NCBI GenBank assembly: GCA_027886175.1
Contig: JAJNNQ010000026.1
Span: 15,991,501 to 16,055,500 of the forward strand
Direction of reading: 5' to 3'
From: Phylloscopus collybita
Lineage: Eukaryota > Chordata > Aves > Passeriformes > Phylloscopidae
Length of the DNA stretch: 64,000 bases
Part shown: positions 14,161 through 27,535 of the stretch, piece by piece
How positions within the stretch are numbered: the first letter of the stretch is position 1
Layout: each line of letters opens with the position of its first letter
The notes under the pieces: generated by a model
Database searches by the model: none
The model's input: the letters and a program-made list of their open reading frames with translations, nothing else
What the model was told of the DNA's origin: nothing
Made by a program: the position numbers and the translations under genes

Positions 14161-14444
14161 GAGCCATGTTAAAAAGCAAAATGGCACTGGAATTTTGTTC
14201 TGCTAACTTTGTTAAATTGTTCTTTGCTGATATTCCTTTTACAAATTTCATTTGTTTTGGGTTTTCCAAGATTCTGCTGAAAACTGTGCACTGAAGAATT
14301 GCATAAAAATGAGGGGGGTGGGGGGGGAAGAATTATTTATATGATTTTATAGATTGTATCTCTCAGGCAGGCCACTTGAATTTGCTTTCTAGAGTAGAAC
14401 CCTTCGGAGGTTTTCTCCCAAAATTTGCTCTAAACCAGGACAAT

Positions 14445-14496
14445 AAAAACAAACAAACAACCAAAACAAACAAACAACAAAAAACCCAAACCAAAC
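14445..14496. repeat. AAAC-rich simple repeat
   Basis: Repeated AAAC/AAC units form an imperfect microsatellite of about 52 bp. It makes the opposite strand read as a low-complexity Phe/Cys/Leu-rich ORF, which is not a gene. Confidence 0.85.
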
Positions 14497-14499
14497 ATG

Positions 14500-17494
14500 A
14501 AAAGGGATATATGCATGGCATATTAGAGAGAAAACAAGAAACAAAGTGGGGTGGAGGGGTAGGGGAATTAAATATATTAATACGTACATGAGTATAAAAA
14601 TAGATATATTGATGGATATTAATAAAGTTCTTAGGGTTTTCATATACCTACATATATAACTGCAAACTGGTACTAAACTACAGGAGAATATTTGTCTAAC
14701 ATGACATCCACAAAATTTGCCTAGAAGTAATATACTAGCAGGTCATTAAGAGACAAAACTTTATCCAGCACATAAATGTATAATGTCTCCTTGAGTCAAA
14801 TATAAGACATTTTTTCAGACAAGTATAAGACATTTCTTATTTCTGTGCCCAAATCTCAGAATCTAGGAAAAGGAATAAACTTCATTTTCAGTATTGTGAC
14901 CTGAATGAAGTAAAATGAACCAAGTTATTGGGTAGATGACAAACTTGAAAGCTTGGGGGATCCTAATGAGTGAATCAGTGTTCACACCATTCTATAAATA
15001 TATGCAATAAATGTGATATGCCAGATATGCCAGAAAAAATGTATCTCAAAAGAATATTATGGCCCCATTAAAATTACATCCAGCTTACACAAACTGCTCT
15101 TGTAATGGACAAGACAGAGAACTTGACGTTCATATCAGTTAGCTACAGGTACAAAAAAAGGGGCTCCCTCTGAACTTACAGATGCTAAGGAAGGTAAACA
15201 ATAGTGTCTGAGATAACATTCAAAAGAGTTTAAGTTCCCTGTTAATCTGAAGGTCCTGGAATTCCAATGACAACATCACTTGTTGTCATGATTTCAGGAA
15301 GATTAATAAAAATATAGCTCAGTGGTGTATCACCAAAGCAGACAACACTTGAGGTGCTTACTTCAGTCCAGCATCACTGAATTTAAAAAAGCAAGCAAGC
15401 AAACAAAAATCACCTTCATTATCCTTGTTTTGGTTTAGCTGTCTTCATTATTTTATGGAATTTCATTTTATTCATTTTTTTACCTGAAAGAAAAAAATCT
15501 CAAAACTTCTATCAGTATATTGCTACTTTTCCCCTGATACATGCATTTATGCCCTTGTGCAAAGCTTCAGCAATTATTTAGAAGGTGAGAATAGAAAAAC
15601 AGACTACCTGTGATCCCGACTTGCAAAGTACATGCTTCAGCTGTCAACTCATTGACTGGTCACCTCATTTATTTTTTTTTAAGCTTTGATCATTAAAGCT
15701 CTCCCAGTGCCCTCAGGTACATGTTCAGTTAGAGAGGAGACAGAATTAACCTTAAAGATAGAAACACTCAGTGTGAAAGAGATTCTCATCATGCTCCAGC
15801 AAGTTTTACTCTTTTACAGTGAGTTATTCTCCTTTACCTCACTCTAGATATCTGTGCTGAGTCACACCAACAGATCAGCTGATGGTTTTGCATGGGAGTT
15901 TCAGAGATTTGTACCAGACTGAAAAATATTCGCATTGAGAATTTATTCTTGTCTGTATCCCTGAGGACACTATCCATCAAAATAAACACCATGATATTTA
16001 TGTTGCTTAAATTAAGACTGAAAGAGATCCAAAGCTGTAATGTGTTAGGAACATTTGCATTTGGCCTGGAGGAACAGAAGAATTACTGAAGAGAAGACAC
16101 ATCCCCCATCAAAATATGGATGAAAAGCCTGTGTTGATACTAGCATCATATCTTAATTTAACAGAAATAGTTACAAACAATTCAATTAATTGAATCAGCA
16201 AAAAGGGCTTCAAATTTACACCACTAAAAATAATCTACATATGTTTTGATATCATCATCAACTAATATCTGTAACATGCTTTCTGGGAAACAAAAACTGA
16301 GAGAAACTCTGTACCACCATGAATCCAAACCAAACTGCTATTACAAAGCAGTAACATTCTGAAAAGGGATAGCAATCAAACACAATTACATTCACAATTT
16401 GTTCTGATCAATCCTGCTACCCATATATATATATGACTAATTTTTTTCCCCTTTGTCAAGTGATTTGAAACACATCAGCTGCTCCAATCACATTGCAACC
16501 ACTTCATTTTACAATGCAACACAGCATGATGCAATGGAACCTAAACAATTCTACAATGTATGTCTATACAAAGAAGTGCTTTAGTATTTTTCAAAACTGG
16601 GCCTTTAAGACTCCTAAAGAATCCATCTAGCCTTTTTGTTTGTGTCTTCTCTTCCAGGGCCATTCAGCAGAGAGAGATCCTTCCCAACACCAGGAGGAGA
16701 GGACAAGACACTCTTCTCCTGCTTCAAGCAGCTGTACTTCCAAAGTGAAAAAGTCCTGGTTCTACTGGACTGAATTATTTAGTCTAAAACAAAGAGGTTC
16801 TATACAGATGGAAAAACATGTGTGTTGAATGACAAACAAAGTCTTATTTACTGAATGTATTAAAAATTGTTTTTCCAGACACATTTCATCAAAGCAAAGC
16901 TCCATCCTTGGGAAAACAGCTATATTCAGAATCAAGACTGATGTACAAGTCATGTGAAATAAGGCTGCCACTGGACTGAATTATTTAGTTGTTTGCTAGA
17001 GACTTGATCAAATTCAGCCTCTGTGTAAACAGACAAAATTAAATGGGACACAGTTTGAGATGTTCTACATCCTGATCCAATTTGATCATCTGTGTGTATC
17101 AGATCTTGGGAAATGCCAGTGCAAAAATGTCCTTATAGTGAATGCAAACTTGTGGTTACATTTTGGATTAAACAGTCCATAAGACTCAATAGCATAATTT
17201 AGAAAAAAAGCAATAATCAGCCACACATGCATGAAGGAGTTTGAATTTCCAATGTGGTCAACTCGGGAAAAGTCTGTCTTCTGACAATAAGTGCAAATGT
17301 AATTTCAGCAACACATTTATTTTCTTGGAAAGGTGAAGACTTATTCTCACTTTATATCTAGATCTGAACAACTTCCTTTCTTTAACATTAACTGTCTTCT
17401 TAAACATGCTTCTAATTTACTGACTGCATTCCAACCTGTTGTTCCAACAGATTATTCTGTATTTTAGAAAACTGACTTTTCTGTGACACGTGTT
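14500..17494. other. Unassigned AT-rich host sequence
   Basis: No gene or mobile element recognised. Short TA-rich runs occur, for example at about 16422-16435. Confidence 0.5.
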
Positions 17495-17537
17495 CATGCA
17501 GTAACAGAATATACAGAATATACATGCAGTAACAGAA
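17495..17537. repeat. Two-copy short direct repeat
   Basis: The 15-mer CATGCAGTAACAGAA occurs at 17495-17509 and again at 17523-17537, a period of 28 bp. This looks like a small local tandem duplication. Confidence 0.85.
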
Positions 17538-20486
17538 ATTGCTAATAGATTATTAGAATGCTTGAGAAGCATAAATGTATTTAAAGATTCCCAAATATGA
17601 TCTCTAAAAAATATCTAAATATATAGTCTTTTTATATTGATCCACCACATTATTCTGTTGTAAATGAATTAATGGTTTACTGGTTTGAATAGCCAGTATT
17701 TTATTAGTGCTGTAGACTTTCATTACTTTGTGTTGACAGTTGCAGTTTTTGTATCACATAATTTTATTTGTGTGTGATCACAGGAATATGTTATTACTCT
17801 GTTTCAACAGTTTCAGTTTTAGCTCTTCATTAGAGAGAAGATCATAAAATGCAATGAAATGAAGTGTGAAACTTGATAAAAAAGGCATAATCTTGCCACT
17901 TTCTTCATATCTCTAGATCAGTTTCCTTAACTTGTTAAGAAACTGAAACCATAAATATAAAAGTTTTAGATTAAAATATGACTCCACAAATTTTATACCA
18001 TGCACACAAGATTTATAATAATGGTGGAAGATGTACTGTATGACTGCACTTGTAGCCAAGCACTAAGAATATTGTTTCTGTGAGGTTTTTACCTCAACAA
18101 AATGTATCTGTGCTTGCACAAAAGCAAGAACTGTGAATGATCTTCCTAATTTTAGGAAAACATTTTGAAGATGAAAAATCCTATTTTAAAGAGAAGTGTG
18201 CTCATTAACCAATGGTCTTAGCAGATGTTAATCAATTGCACTTTCAGCTAACATATCTCTTCTAAAGAAAAGAAAAGAAAAAACTAAACATGACAGAGAG
18301 TTCCTGATCACTAAACCTGACCAAAGGCATTAAGTAGCTATAGTAATAGTTTGCCAGGAGTGTTTCACAAGAGGAGACTGGTGCTCAGCTGAGATGCTGG
18401 GATGAAGTTTCAAAAAGTGTTCTCTGGAAGATCTTGATGTAGCTCAACAGAACAAGATGAAGAAGTGGGCCTACTGCCCACCCAGTACCCAGTGGAGCTG
18501 CAAGAGGAAGCTAACATTTTGTGTGCATACTAATCCCAACAGTTTGGCAGCAGAGAAAGTGCAAGGAATTGTAACATTGTAAAGTTCCTTTGCAGGAAAA
18601 TGGATTGCTGTTGCATTTAGTAAACCAACTTCTGTGAAGCTGGAGAAGGTTAGCATGAGAACAAGTAGAAATGATCCCAGCAGTACCCTCCTGTGCAGAC
18701 TTAGAGCCACCAAGTTCCTTTAGTTGTTAAAAAGCTATAAACAGATGGGAGCTCTTCCCCAACTGTGGTCCCTCCTCAAAATAAAAATGTGGATGTATCT
18801 GGGTAAAGTGCTGAAAATGGGTCCTAACTCTCCACCACAGAAACTGGGTAAGTTCCTTCAGACTGCACAGGAAAGCCTAAAGCCCATCATCTAATCAGTT
18901 GAGCAGGGAGTAATGTACAAAACCCAAGAGCATGTAGCAGTTTACCCTTGCCCTGAATGGTACAATTTTCCACATTAAAACTGTGTCCATAACACAAGAA
19001 AAAAGGGGAAGAAAACAGGAAGCGAGTGGATAGAAATTTTAACTACATTATTGAGATTTATTCAATATGAAAGTGTTCAGATTTTTCTTTGTTCTCTTTT
19101 TCATAACAATTAAGGTTCTTAGATTAGACTCTTGAGATTTCAAATATGTTAACAATCAATTCTTTCCTTAATATAGGGATAGTACTTTTTGTCCAAAACA
19201 AGATTTTAACACGGCCAAATAGCCTGTTAGACTGTGCCAGTGGCAGAAAGTGGTAGCACAAGGAGGAAACGTGACCAAAGATTAACAAAAATTAATCAAT
19301 TGCAATATTTTACCATGCTCAAATCAGGGATAAAAAGTATTAATAGAGAACTTGAGTGACAAGAGCAAAAGTTTTTTGAACTTTAGCTTCTACCAGAAAA
19401 AGGAAAATCTCAAAGGAATTAGAGTTTAAATCCTTAGCTAGACCACCCTATTTGAATTAGCATAAAAAACAACTAAAGAATTGACTGGCTGATCTTCCAA
19501 AATTACAATAAAAATTATAATATATAACATATAACATTGTACAGCTCTTATATCATTGCCAAGAGTGTTTTGGAATAAAGCTCCAAAGTCAGTAGTTTTT
19601 GAGAGTCCACCAAAGTAAACAGAATACATTTTATCACACCCCTAAATTAACTTGACACATATAGTGTGGAAACACTGTAGGTGACTCAGTCACTAATGTA
19701 GCAGGAAGACTCATGCAGTTCTGACTATAATTTTTAGTCCCAATAGTGATTATCTGAAGCTGTAAATAGTGACAAAATTCAGTCGCTCGTTGGTCAGAAT
19801 TTTGAAAATCTCTGTAGTGTTAGCAGTATGTACAAACATTCTAGTTAAAGGGAATGCAATGATTCAAAACTGAGAACGTTTTCCAAACACCCATTTTCTC
19901 ACCATGTGGTAGACAAGTTAGTTCTTCTACAGAAAGTATTCTGGCACAATAGATTGCCTTTAGCAAAAGGATACAGTCTCAGTTATGAAACTAGTTATAT
20001 ATATATATTTACCAGCCACCCCCTCAAGGTCAAAATACCACTGAATATGCTAATTCTTGATGTACATTAAGCCAGACTGTGACCAGGCTTTCACTATGCT
20101 CTTTAAAGTTACCTCTACTTTTTTTGTCATAAAACAAAATTGCCCTGAAAACAGCACAACTGCTGGGAGTGAGGGGAATGAACACGATGAATACAGCATC
20201 ACCTACTTAATATCTGTTATTCCGCATTACTCCCTCCTGTGCATGAAAAGGTCTGTTCAATGGAAATAATAATTAGGGAAACTGCATTTAAAACCCAGCA
20301 TAATTCTATTGTATGTATGCATTTTTTTATCACCAATGGATATTTTAACAGCCCAGTTCCATTTATTCCTCTGTCATCTAGTAGTAAACATCCAATGTAC
20401 ACAGCTTCCTTTGGAACCTACTCTGTAGCCAAAAAGCAGTAAGTATTTCACCTTTAACGCTCCATTCTACACAAATAAATATATAT
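17538..20486. other. Unassigned host sequence
   Basis: No element or gene supported. The stretch 18360-18715 is less AT-rich and its plus strand keeps one frame open for about 60 codons (about 18410-18585), but no family could be recognised and no splice structure is evident. Confidence 0.45.
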
Positions 20487-20574
20487 AAAAAAAATGGTTA
20501 AAAAAAAAAACAAAGAAAAAAACAAAGAACCAAACAAACAAAAAAAACCCAAAAACAAAACCAAAAAAAAACCC
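20487..20574. repeat. A-rich low-complexity tract
   Basis: About 88 bp dominated by runs of A broken by single G or C residues (AAAC, AAAG, AACCC units). It may be a decayed poly(A) or simple repeat; no retroposed body was recognised beside it. Confidence 0.85.
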
Positions 20575-23500
20575 ACTTCCTAAATTATAATAATTTTAAT
20601 GAGAAAGAAAAAAAGGTAAGCAGTTTTAAGCAGTTTAGTCACAAAAAATAATTTTGTTTCTCTTTCTTGAAACTCCTTCCTATCTCCACAACAGTCAGGG
20701 AGGGATTTGTAATTTCTTGCACTAGGTAAATCAAATCTATAGCATCTACTATTTTAAATATACTTTAAAAACATGTAACTTGTGTCATTATACGTCACAG
20801 GCCACTTAGCGTATTTCATTATAATTACTTGTTTCATATCATCCTAAAAAAATAATTTCTTTCCATGTTTATCCTCTTTGGAGTACATACATAAAGGCAT
20901 AGTGAGGTCTACAAAACACTGTCTGACATCAAACATCTCTTTATATAGTCCAAAGAGAAGTCAAGTACAGGGAGCACTGACTGGTATTTTACAACCTACT
21001 TTTTTTAGTGTCATGCCTTCACAAACAAATATATAAACAGAGTCAGCTTTAACTGATATATCACAACAGCTGTAATACTGGAGTGGCTTAAGAGGATGCA
21101 CTTCTCATTAGACAACCATTCTAATGGCTTTTGCATTTAAATTGCCCAATACTGCCTAAGGGTGATTTATACCATCTTGGAGGATCAGGCCAATGCATAT
21201 AGACCTAAAACAGTGTCATAAAAGTGACAGAAGAGAGTTGTGTACACATCTTAACCCTCATCACTGGAAATCCAGAAAAACAGTATCAAACAGCTATTTC
21301 ATCTTAATAGTATTCTCTTTCATATAAGAATTTTAGTAAGATTTAGTAGGTCATAAGTGCAAAATCTAGGTTTGCCAACAAAATTGATGCTATTCTGCTA
21401 TTATCACAAATTTCCCAAAATGACAAGAAGACAAGAAAACGTTAGCATAAAATGAGATTAAGTAATGGGGTCCAATTTTTCTCATATTGACTTTAACATG
21501 AAAAAGTCAAATTCTTACAAAAAACTGAAATTATCTAACAATACCTAAAAAAAAAGTCATATCTTCTTAATATAAAATTGTATTTCAGCATAACAACTAG
21601 TATTTAGCCTACCTTACTATAATTTTATCAAGTTAGGATATGGCAATACATTAGCAAGTAGTGCAAAGCTATGGGATCTGTGAAGAACTGGTGATTAGAG
21701 TTAAGTCCAGAAGTGGCTCAGGGTTGTTTCAGATGGTGCCCAGCTTCACTTCACCTCAGAAGAATTTAATCTGTGTGCTTTGAGACCTTGGGGCAGTGTG
21801 TATGCAAGCAGAGAGCTATGTGGAAATTCTTTATGAAAATGGTCTGTTCTGAACCAAAAAAACTAATGTATGTAATTTAAACATGTGCTTTATGGCTTTG
21901 GAAAACTGCTTTTTAAGCCTTCTTAGAAAACCAAACCTGAACTTAGGTTTACAATATCTATAGTGACCTAATCAGCAGATTGTTGGATTTTAAAAAAGAG
22001 GAGATTCACCAATTCACTAGTCATCTTCTTCAATAATGATTATGGGTCTACTATTGCTGCAATACTTAAATTTTATTTATTATCGTAGTACCAAAGGATG
22101 CAAATTAAGCAAATACTATACACTCCTTGAAACTATCCAGTTCCTTGAAGCTGCCAAAACTTTGTCCCCATGCCTATTGGAAACTGCTTCTCATTAGACT
22201 GTACCAGTAGCATAAAGGGACATTAAAACAGATATAAATAGTATATACAGTTGCAGTGATAACTGCAGTACACAGCTATATGCCAGTATACTTTGAATGG
22301 AGTTACAACAGCAAAATCCACGTAAATCTAAGCATGAACAGTTGACAATTGGATTTTCAGTTGCTGAAGTAGTTGCAAGCTATATCAAGCATATGAAATC
22401 AGCAATATTATGTGCCATGAAAATTACAGTACAAAGCAAAACCTCTAGTTTTATACTTCTTATGTGTAAAGAATGTAAGAAATTAGGACATAATTCTGCT
22501 CTTGTAACTGGGAATTGAATAATAAGAGATCATTTGTTTAAAAAATAAACTACTTCAAAGAATTCAATTTAAAAATGAGAATAGCAGCAAGGCTAAAAAA
22601 TTAGGTGAATTATTTGATCAACTGTTTATGTGGCATTTTGAGGCTATAACATTTTATAGAAAAGCAAATTATTGAGACCTTAATAAACTGTAATTCTATA
22701 GTCAATCACTTTGTATCAGTTGGTGGATACTGTACTACTTTGTGGACAGAAAAAAATGGATGCAGTGCTCCACATTCCAATAGTTATTTTAGTTACACAG
22801 ATAACAAACATTGTGTTGCTTCTTATTCTTGGATAGTACTTCTTTATTTATCTTTATATTATTGTGTTCTACCAATGAAAGAAATCTGTGTGGGAGAAAA
22901 AGGGTGATTTTCAAACAGTTACGTATCAGTCACACAAAAAACAGGGTTATGACCTTGAACAGGATTGTGCTTACAATAGAAACATGTTGGGGCTATCTAT
23001 TATCTGTTATCTGTGCATACACTGAGCAGGCAGGCTGCTGTCATCTCTTGCAGTTTTCTGCAATTCATTACATAAAGGCTCTTCCCTAGGCAAAATACAA
23101 ACTTCTGAAAGAGGAAGAGGTACGTAATAAGTATCAGTCCATGCCTATTACTAATATGTGAAAATCAGAAGAACCAAAATGATCCAGAGTGCTTCCTTAT
23201 TAAGTATAGCAAGACTAACATGAAAATAATATATTTCACATGAAAAGCTTGATCTACACAGAGAACAGTAAAATGATGCCATCTTATTAATAGAAATGCT
23301 ACAATACTAGCTACTTCCATTTGAAGACTACCCACAAAACATTGACCAGGGTGCTAATCATTAAAGAATAAATTCATCTCCAGCATAACACCACCATTGT
23401 CACAGAACTTGTCACAAGTTGTCACACCAGAAAAAACTGACTGAGCATAAAAAAGCTCATTACCGTAATTATGATTTTTCTTTATAAAAATTCATTGAGA

Positions 23501-26500
23501 ATGATCTGAACAAAATTACTCTATGGCTGATTACAGCTCATGAATTTACATGACAATCAGCAGGAATACTCAGAGCCAGTTAACAACATGTAAGTGATTA
23601 CATTGAAAAACAATAAAACTTAGTAATTGGATGTACAATGCAGGGTGTATCAGATTTAAGACCATTTGGGTTGTTATTCTTATTTGTAAATCATGTGATT
23701 AATACATAACTTTTTCTTAAGATAAACCTATTTTTCATTATTGCTGAAGCCCTTAAAATACAGCATGTTGAAAACATTCTTCCAGGACTGTAGCTACTTC
23801 CACATAGAAATAACCAAATAATCTGGTCTTCAAAAAATTAAGATGAAATCCTCTGTTTGAGTGAATATGCCATATTCCTTAAAATATGTCCAAGTCTATT
23901 GTAAGTCTTTACCCCTCTTCAACTATAAAGGTTTGCAAACACTTCAGGTAATAGCCCTTAGCCTCTCTTGGTGAAGTATATAATTTAATCATTATTTGTT
24001 TTGACTGTTCTTTATTTATTTAGCTCAACAGACGAGTTCAATCCTTTCTCATCCAGGTTCTTAGGACTCTTATAGCAACATTTCTTTCTGAAGTTCAGTG
24101 AGCAGACTGATTATAGCTGTCAGGTGTTACTTGTTTTCCCTCATATTGAATTTTTTTTGTTCCTTTACTTATTTATGAGGTGCTGTGATTGACTTATTGA
24201 CAAAAGCAGAGTTGCCAAGTTTCTCTTTACAGTTTTAACAGAAGGAAATTACTTTTCATGCTTCATAATTTCTAAGGAAAATAAAGTTCTTCCTTTGGTC
24301 TTTCCTTGTTTTAGTCTCAAATTCAAATCTCAGGTATTCCTGTATTTCAGGGATGAAAGTATCAGGGACACCTTCAAGTTCAGCACTCAGTCTGATTAAG
24401 TCCTAATATGGGGTCTATAAAGGACCTAATTCACATCCAAATCTCCCAAAATATTTGATGGGTTCCTGATCAAAACATCTCTCTTAACACCATATTCACT
24501 CAATCTCAGTCTAAGTTTTGCATGCAGTGGTGTTGTTGGGATTGTTCACTGTTGGGGAGGATGAAGCAGGAAGGCCCTGCAGAGATGATTTATTGGTGTC
24601 TCCTTTCCCTTTTGCCTTTAATTCTGAAAGCCCTGTAATTTTGAGTTAGAATTAATCAAACATACATCTTTGATAGTCATGGTTGACAAATAATACCTAT
24701 TTCTCCATAATAAATCTTAAAAATCTAGTTATTCATACTCAATTTCCTATAACTGTGAAAGTGTAAACCTCTAATGCTCTGAATCTTTCATGCAAGAAGC
24801 TACAAAAAATAGGAAACAATCACACTTCACAAGGAAATCTTTCCAAGTCTTCATTTTCTTGAGACCCTGGATCACTTCCTTATTCCTTTTTATAATCCAT
24901 ATATTTCTATAAAACATTGGCAGAAAAAAAAAATCCACCAACAAAACCCAAAGCCTCATTTTTTTTAATTAATAAATAAAATAATGGCAATAACAGCAGT
25001 TCTTCTTACATCTTTAGAGACAGCCACCAAAACCTCTCCTTATCAGAGTATACTTTGAACATAAACTTTCAACATCCACATATTTGAAATTTTTTCTGGC
25101 AATATAATACTTACAAGGTCAAAGCAGTAGCATCACATAGTTTATAGTGTAGTATAGATTAAATCAGTGCGTGAAATTAATGAGAATAATAGGACTTCTT
25201 ACATGTTATACAACTGGGATGCATCAATCTATGAAGATCTCAAGTTTGATAGGAAACCTTATTCAATCCACTGAGTACACAACAAAGCATGATGGACAAC
25301 CTGGACATTTATAATTACAGCTTGTGCTAACTGAGTCTCCACATCATCAGCTGAAGCACAACAATTCCTTGTCATAACCAAAGGCTTATCTATCCTGTAA
25401 GTTCCATGAGTAACTCAAGTCTGTTTATTAATGTGCATTAACCAGATGCAAACCCACTGCCCACAAGCATCACAAAGTCCTTCTACTGTCAGCAGTTTAA
25501 TTATCTCCACATGTGTAACAAAGGAAGAATATATCTTTTTTGTTAGATTATCTCTAAATCTGTAATAAGGAAACAGAATAGAAAACGTTTTGTTAAACAG
25601 ACTCTTTAAAAAGAAAGAGCCACTGCTGTTGATAAAGTGCTGTCCACTGGAATTCTCTGGGTTGCAATTCTTTGTTGTAGCCAAAGATTATCTGCTCAGT
25701 GATTTTCACGAGCTTCATAAATCCTTGCTTCATTTTTTATCTCATACTCTAAACCAATTTTTGATTTTGATGTAAAATTAAAAACACAGAAAACCTCACA
25801 TAAATACCTTGTGTTTCACCTTGATGTAGTGTAGCTGAAGGGTCTCCAAAAGAATTTGCTCTGAGTTCAAATATCAAGGTTATTTGAGACTATATTCTAC
25901 ATCCTCTTCTTCTAAAACTCTTGTAAGTGTAAAATTATTGTGTATAAGCTCATAACATGAACAATTGCAAGATAATGCCTCTAAACTACCTGCAAAAAAC
26001 CCCTGCAGTTCCCAAACTTGTGCAGTTACTGAACACCATATATAGGCACTACCTTGGCACCACCCTCATCAGCTTACCTGCAATACACACACAGAAAAAA
26101 ATTAAACAGCCAAAATAAGAATGAGGCAAAACTGGCCTTGATAACAAAATGGGATACTTTGAGCAAAGATACCCTGACAGACTATTCTAAGAAGGAGGCT
26201 ATCCATATCTCTATTTTAAAGGCAGAGAAGAATAGGTGAGAGAATATCTGATTTATTTTGATGATTCTATTTTTCTGAAGATAGGCAGAATTATAAGCAG
26301 TTTTGGTTTTGATTTTTCCCCCCAAAACCACTCTTTGTATTAGCTGGAGAAGGCAGGACTCCATGTGAAGACCAGAAGGGCAGGAGAGCAGTTCAGGTTT
26401 TAGACTGACTACTTGCAATACAAAAGAGTGAACAGATGTGGCTTATTGCAAATACTATGATTTAACACAAGTTGTACATTTTTTAACACAATGGTGAGAA

Positions 26501-26554
26501 ATAAAGACAATATTACATCAAAGCTAAGTTACTATTAATACGAACGACACGGAT
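20575..26554. other. Unassigned AT-rich host sequence
   Basis: About 6 kb with no supported gene, RNA gene or mobile element. The longest open frames are 92 codons (22811-23089, plus) and 89 codons (25415-25684, minus), without motifs. Confidence 0.55.
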
Positions 26555-26640
26555 ATGGTGTTCCTGCTTTGGTACAGAGTGTTGAACTAGATAACCTTTT
26601 GAAGTTCCTTACAGCCCTATTCTCTATAATTATTAAAATA
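26555..26640 (+). mobile_element. Old CR1-type LINE tail
   Basis: The order CCTGCTTTGGTACAGAGTG, GTTGAACTAGATAACC, AAGTTCCTTACAGCCCTATT follows the CR1 3' terminal segment, but with many differences and only a vestige of the octamer tail. It is a short, old, 5'-truncated copy in plus orientation. Confidence 0.62.
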
Positions 26641-27486
26641 AAATAGAAATACATCAGGGCAGTGACTCTCAGTATTGAACTGGTTATAAATCAAATTAGC
26701 CACTAATAATAATCAATCCTTATTTAGTCTAAGGAATCATCTGCCTCTGCAATTATAAATCTTAATCAAAGAATTTCATCAAAGCAAATAATAGCTGAAG
26801 TTTGAATTGGTAAAGAAATTAGTAATGGGACCGAATCACTTAGTGTCCACAATACAGCCAGATCTTATAAAGTTAAAAATTATAGTCTTCTTTTTACACA
26901 CTGATCAGTTTTCACAGACCCATCTTTTCTTTTAAGGCAAAAAATTGCTCTCTTTTCTTCACAAGAAGTCATACGGAATAATGGTTACAGATTTAGGACT
27001 ACAGCTAGTATTATTACAAAATGATACTTAGGAACAATTGCACCTTCATAATATCTTGTTTTCCCTATTTGCATTACAAATAAAATATAAACAAGGTAAT
27101 CTAGGGGCAAATTCTGGTGTTATTGTAGATAATACTACCTAATTCATATTGATTCCTTTTATGATTTCAAAACATCTTTACTGTTCTTGGATATCAGCAG
27201 AAAATGATACTCCACAAAATGAAGTGAAAAGTGGATCCATTTTACCTCCACAAGAAGTTGTCCCATAGTTCCACACACTACAGCTTATATTACATGTTTA
27301 TAGAGCATAATTTGTAGATTATACCATAATTTATAACTCATGTCTTTAAACATGTCTTCTGCAGCAAGATGAAAGCTGCAGTTTTACTAATGAAGTTTAG
27401 TGCCTCTTTTCCCTAGCAAGCTTATCCCTATTTCCCTTCCCTCCTTATTAAACTAATTTCACTTGTACATCTCTTCTAGTATCAGC
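26641..27486. other. Unassigned AT-rich host sequence
   Basis: No recognisable gene or element. Confidence 0.5.
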
Positions 27487-27535
27487 CACAACAGAATATA
27501 CATGATGCCCCAGAACACAACAGAATATTCATGAT
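27487..27535. repeat. Two-copy short direct repeat
   Basis: A 20-mer beginning CACAACAGAATAT occurs at 27487-27506 and, with one difference, at 27516-27535 (period 29 bp). Probably a local tandem duplication. Confidence 0.8.
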
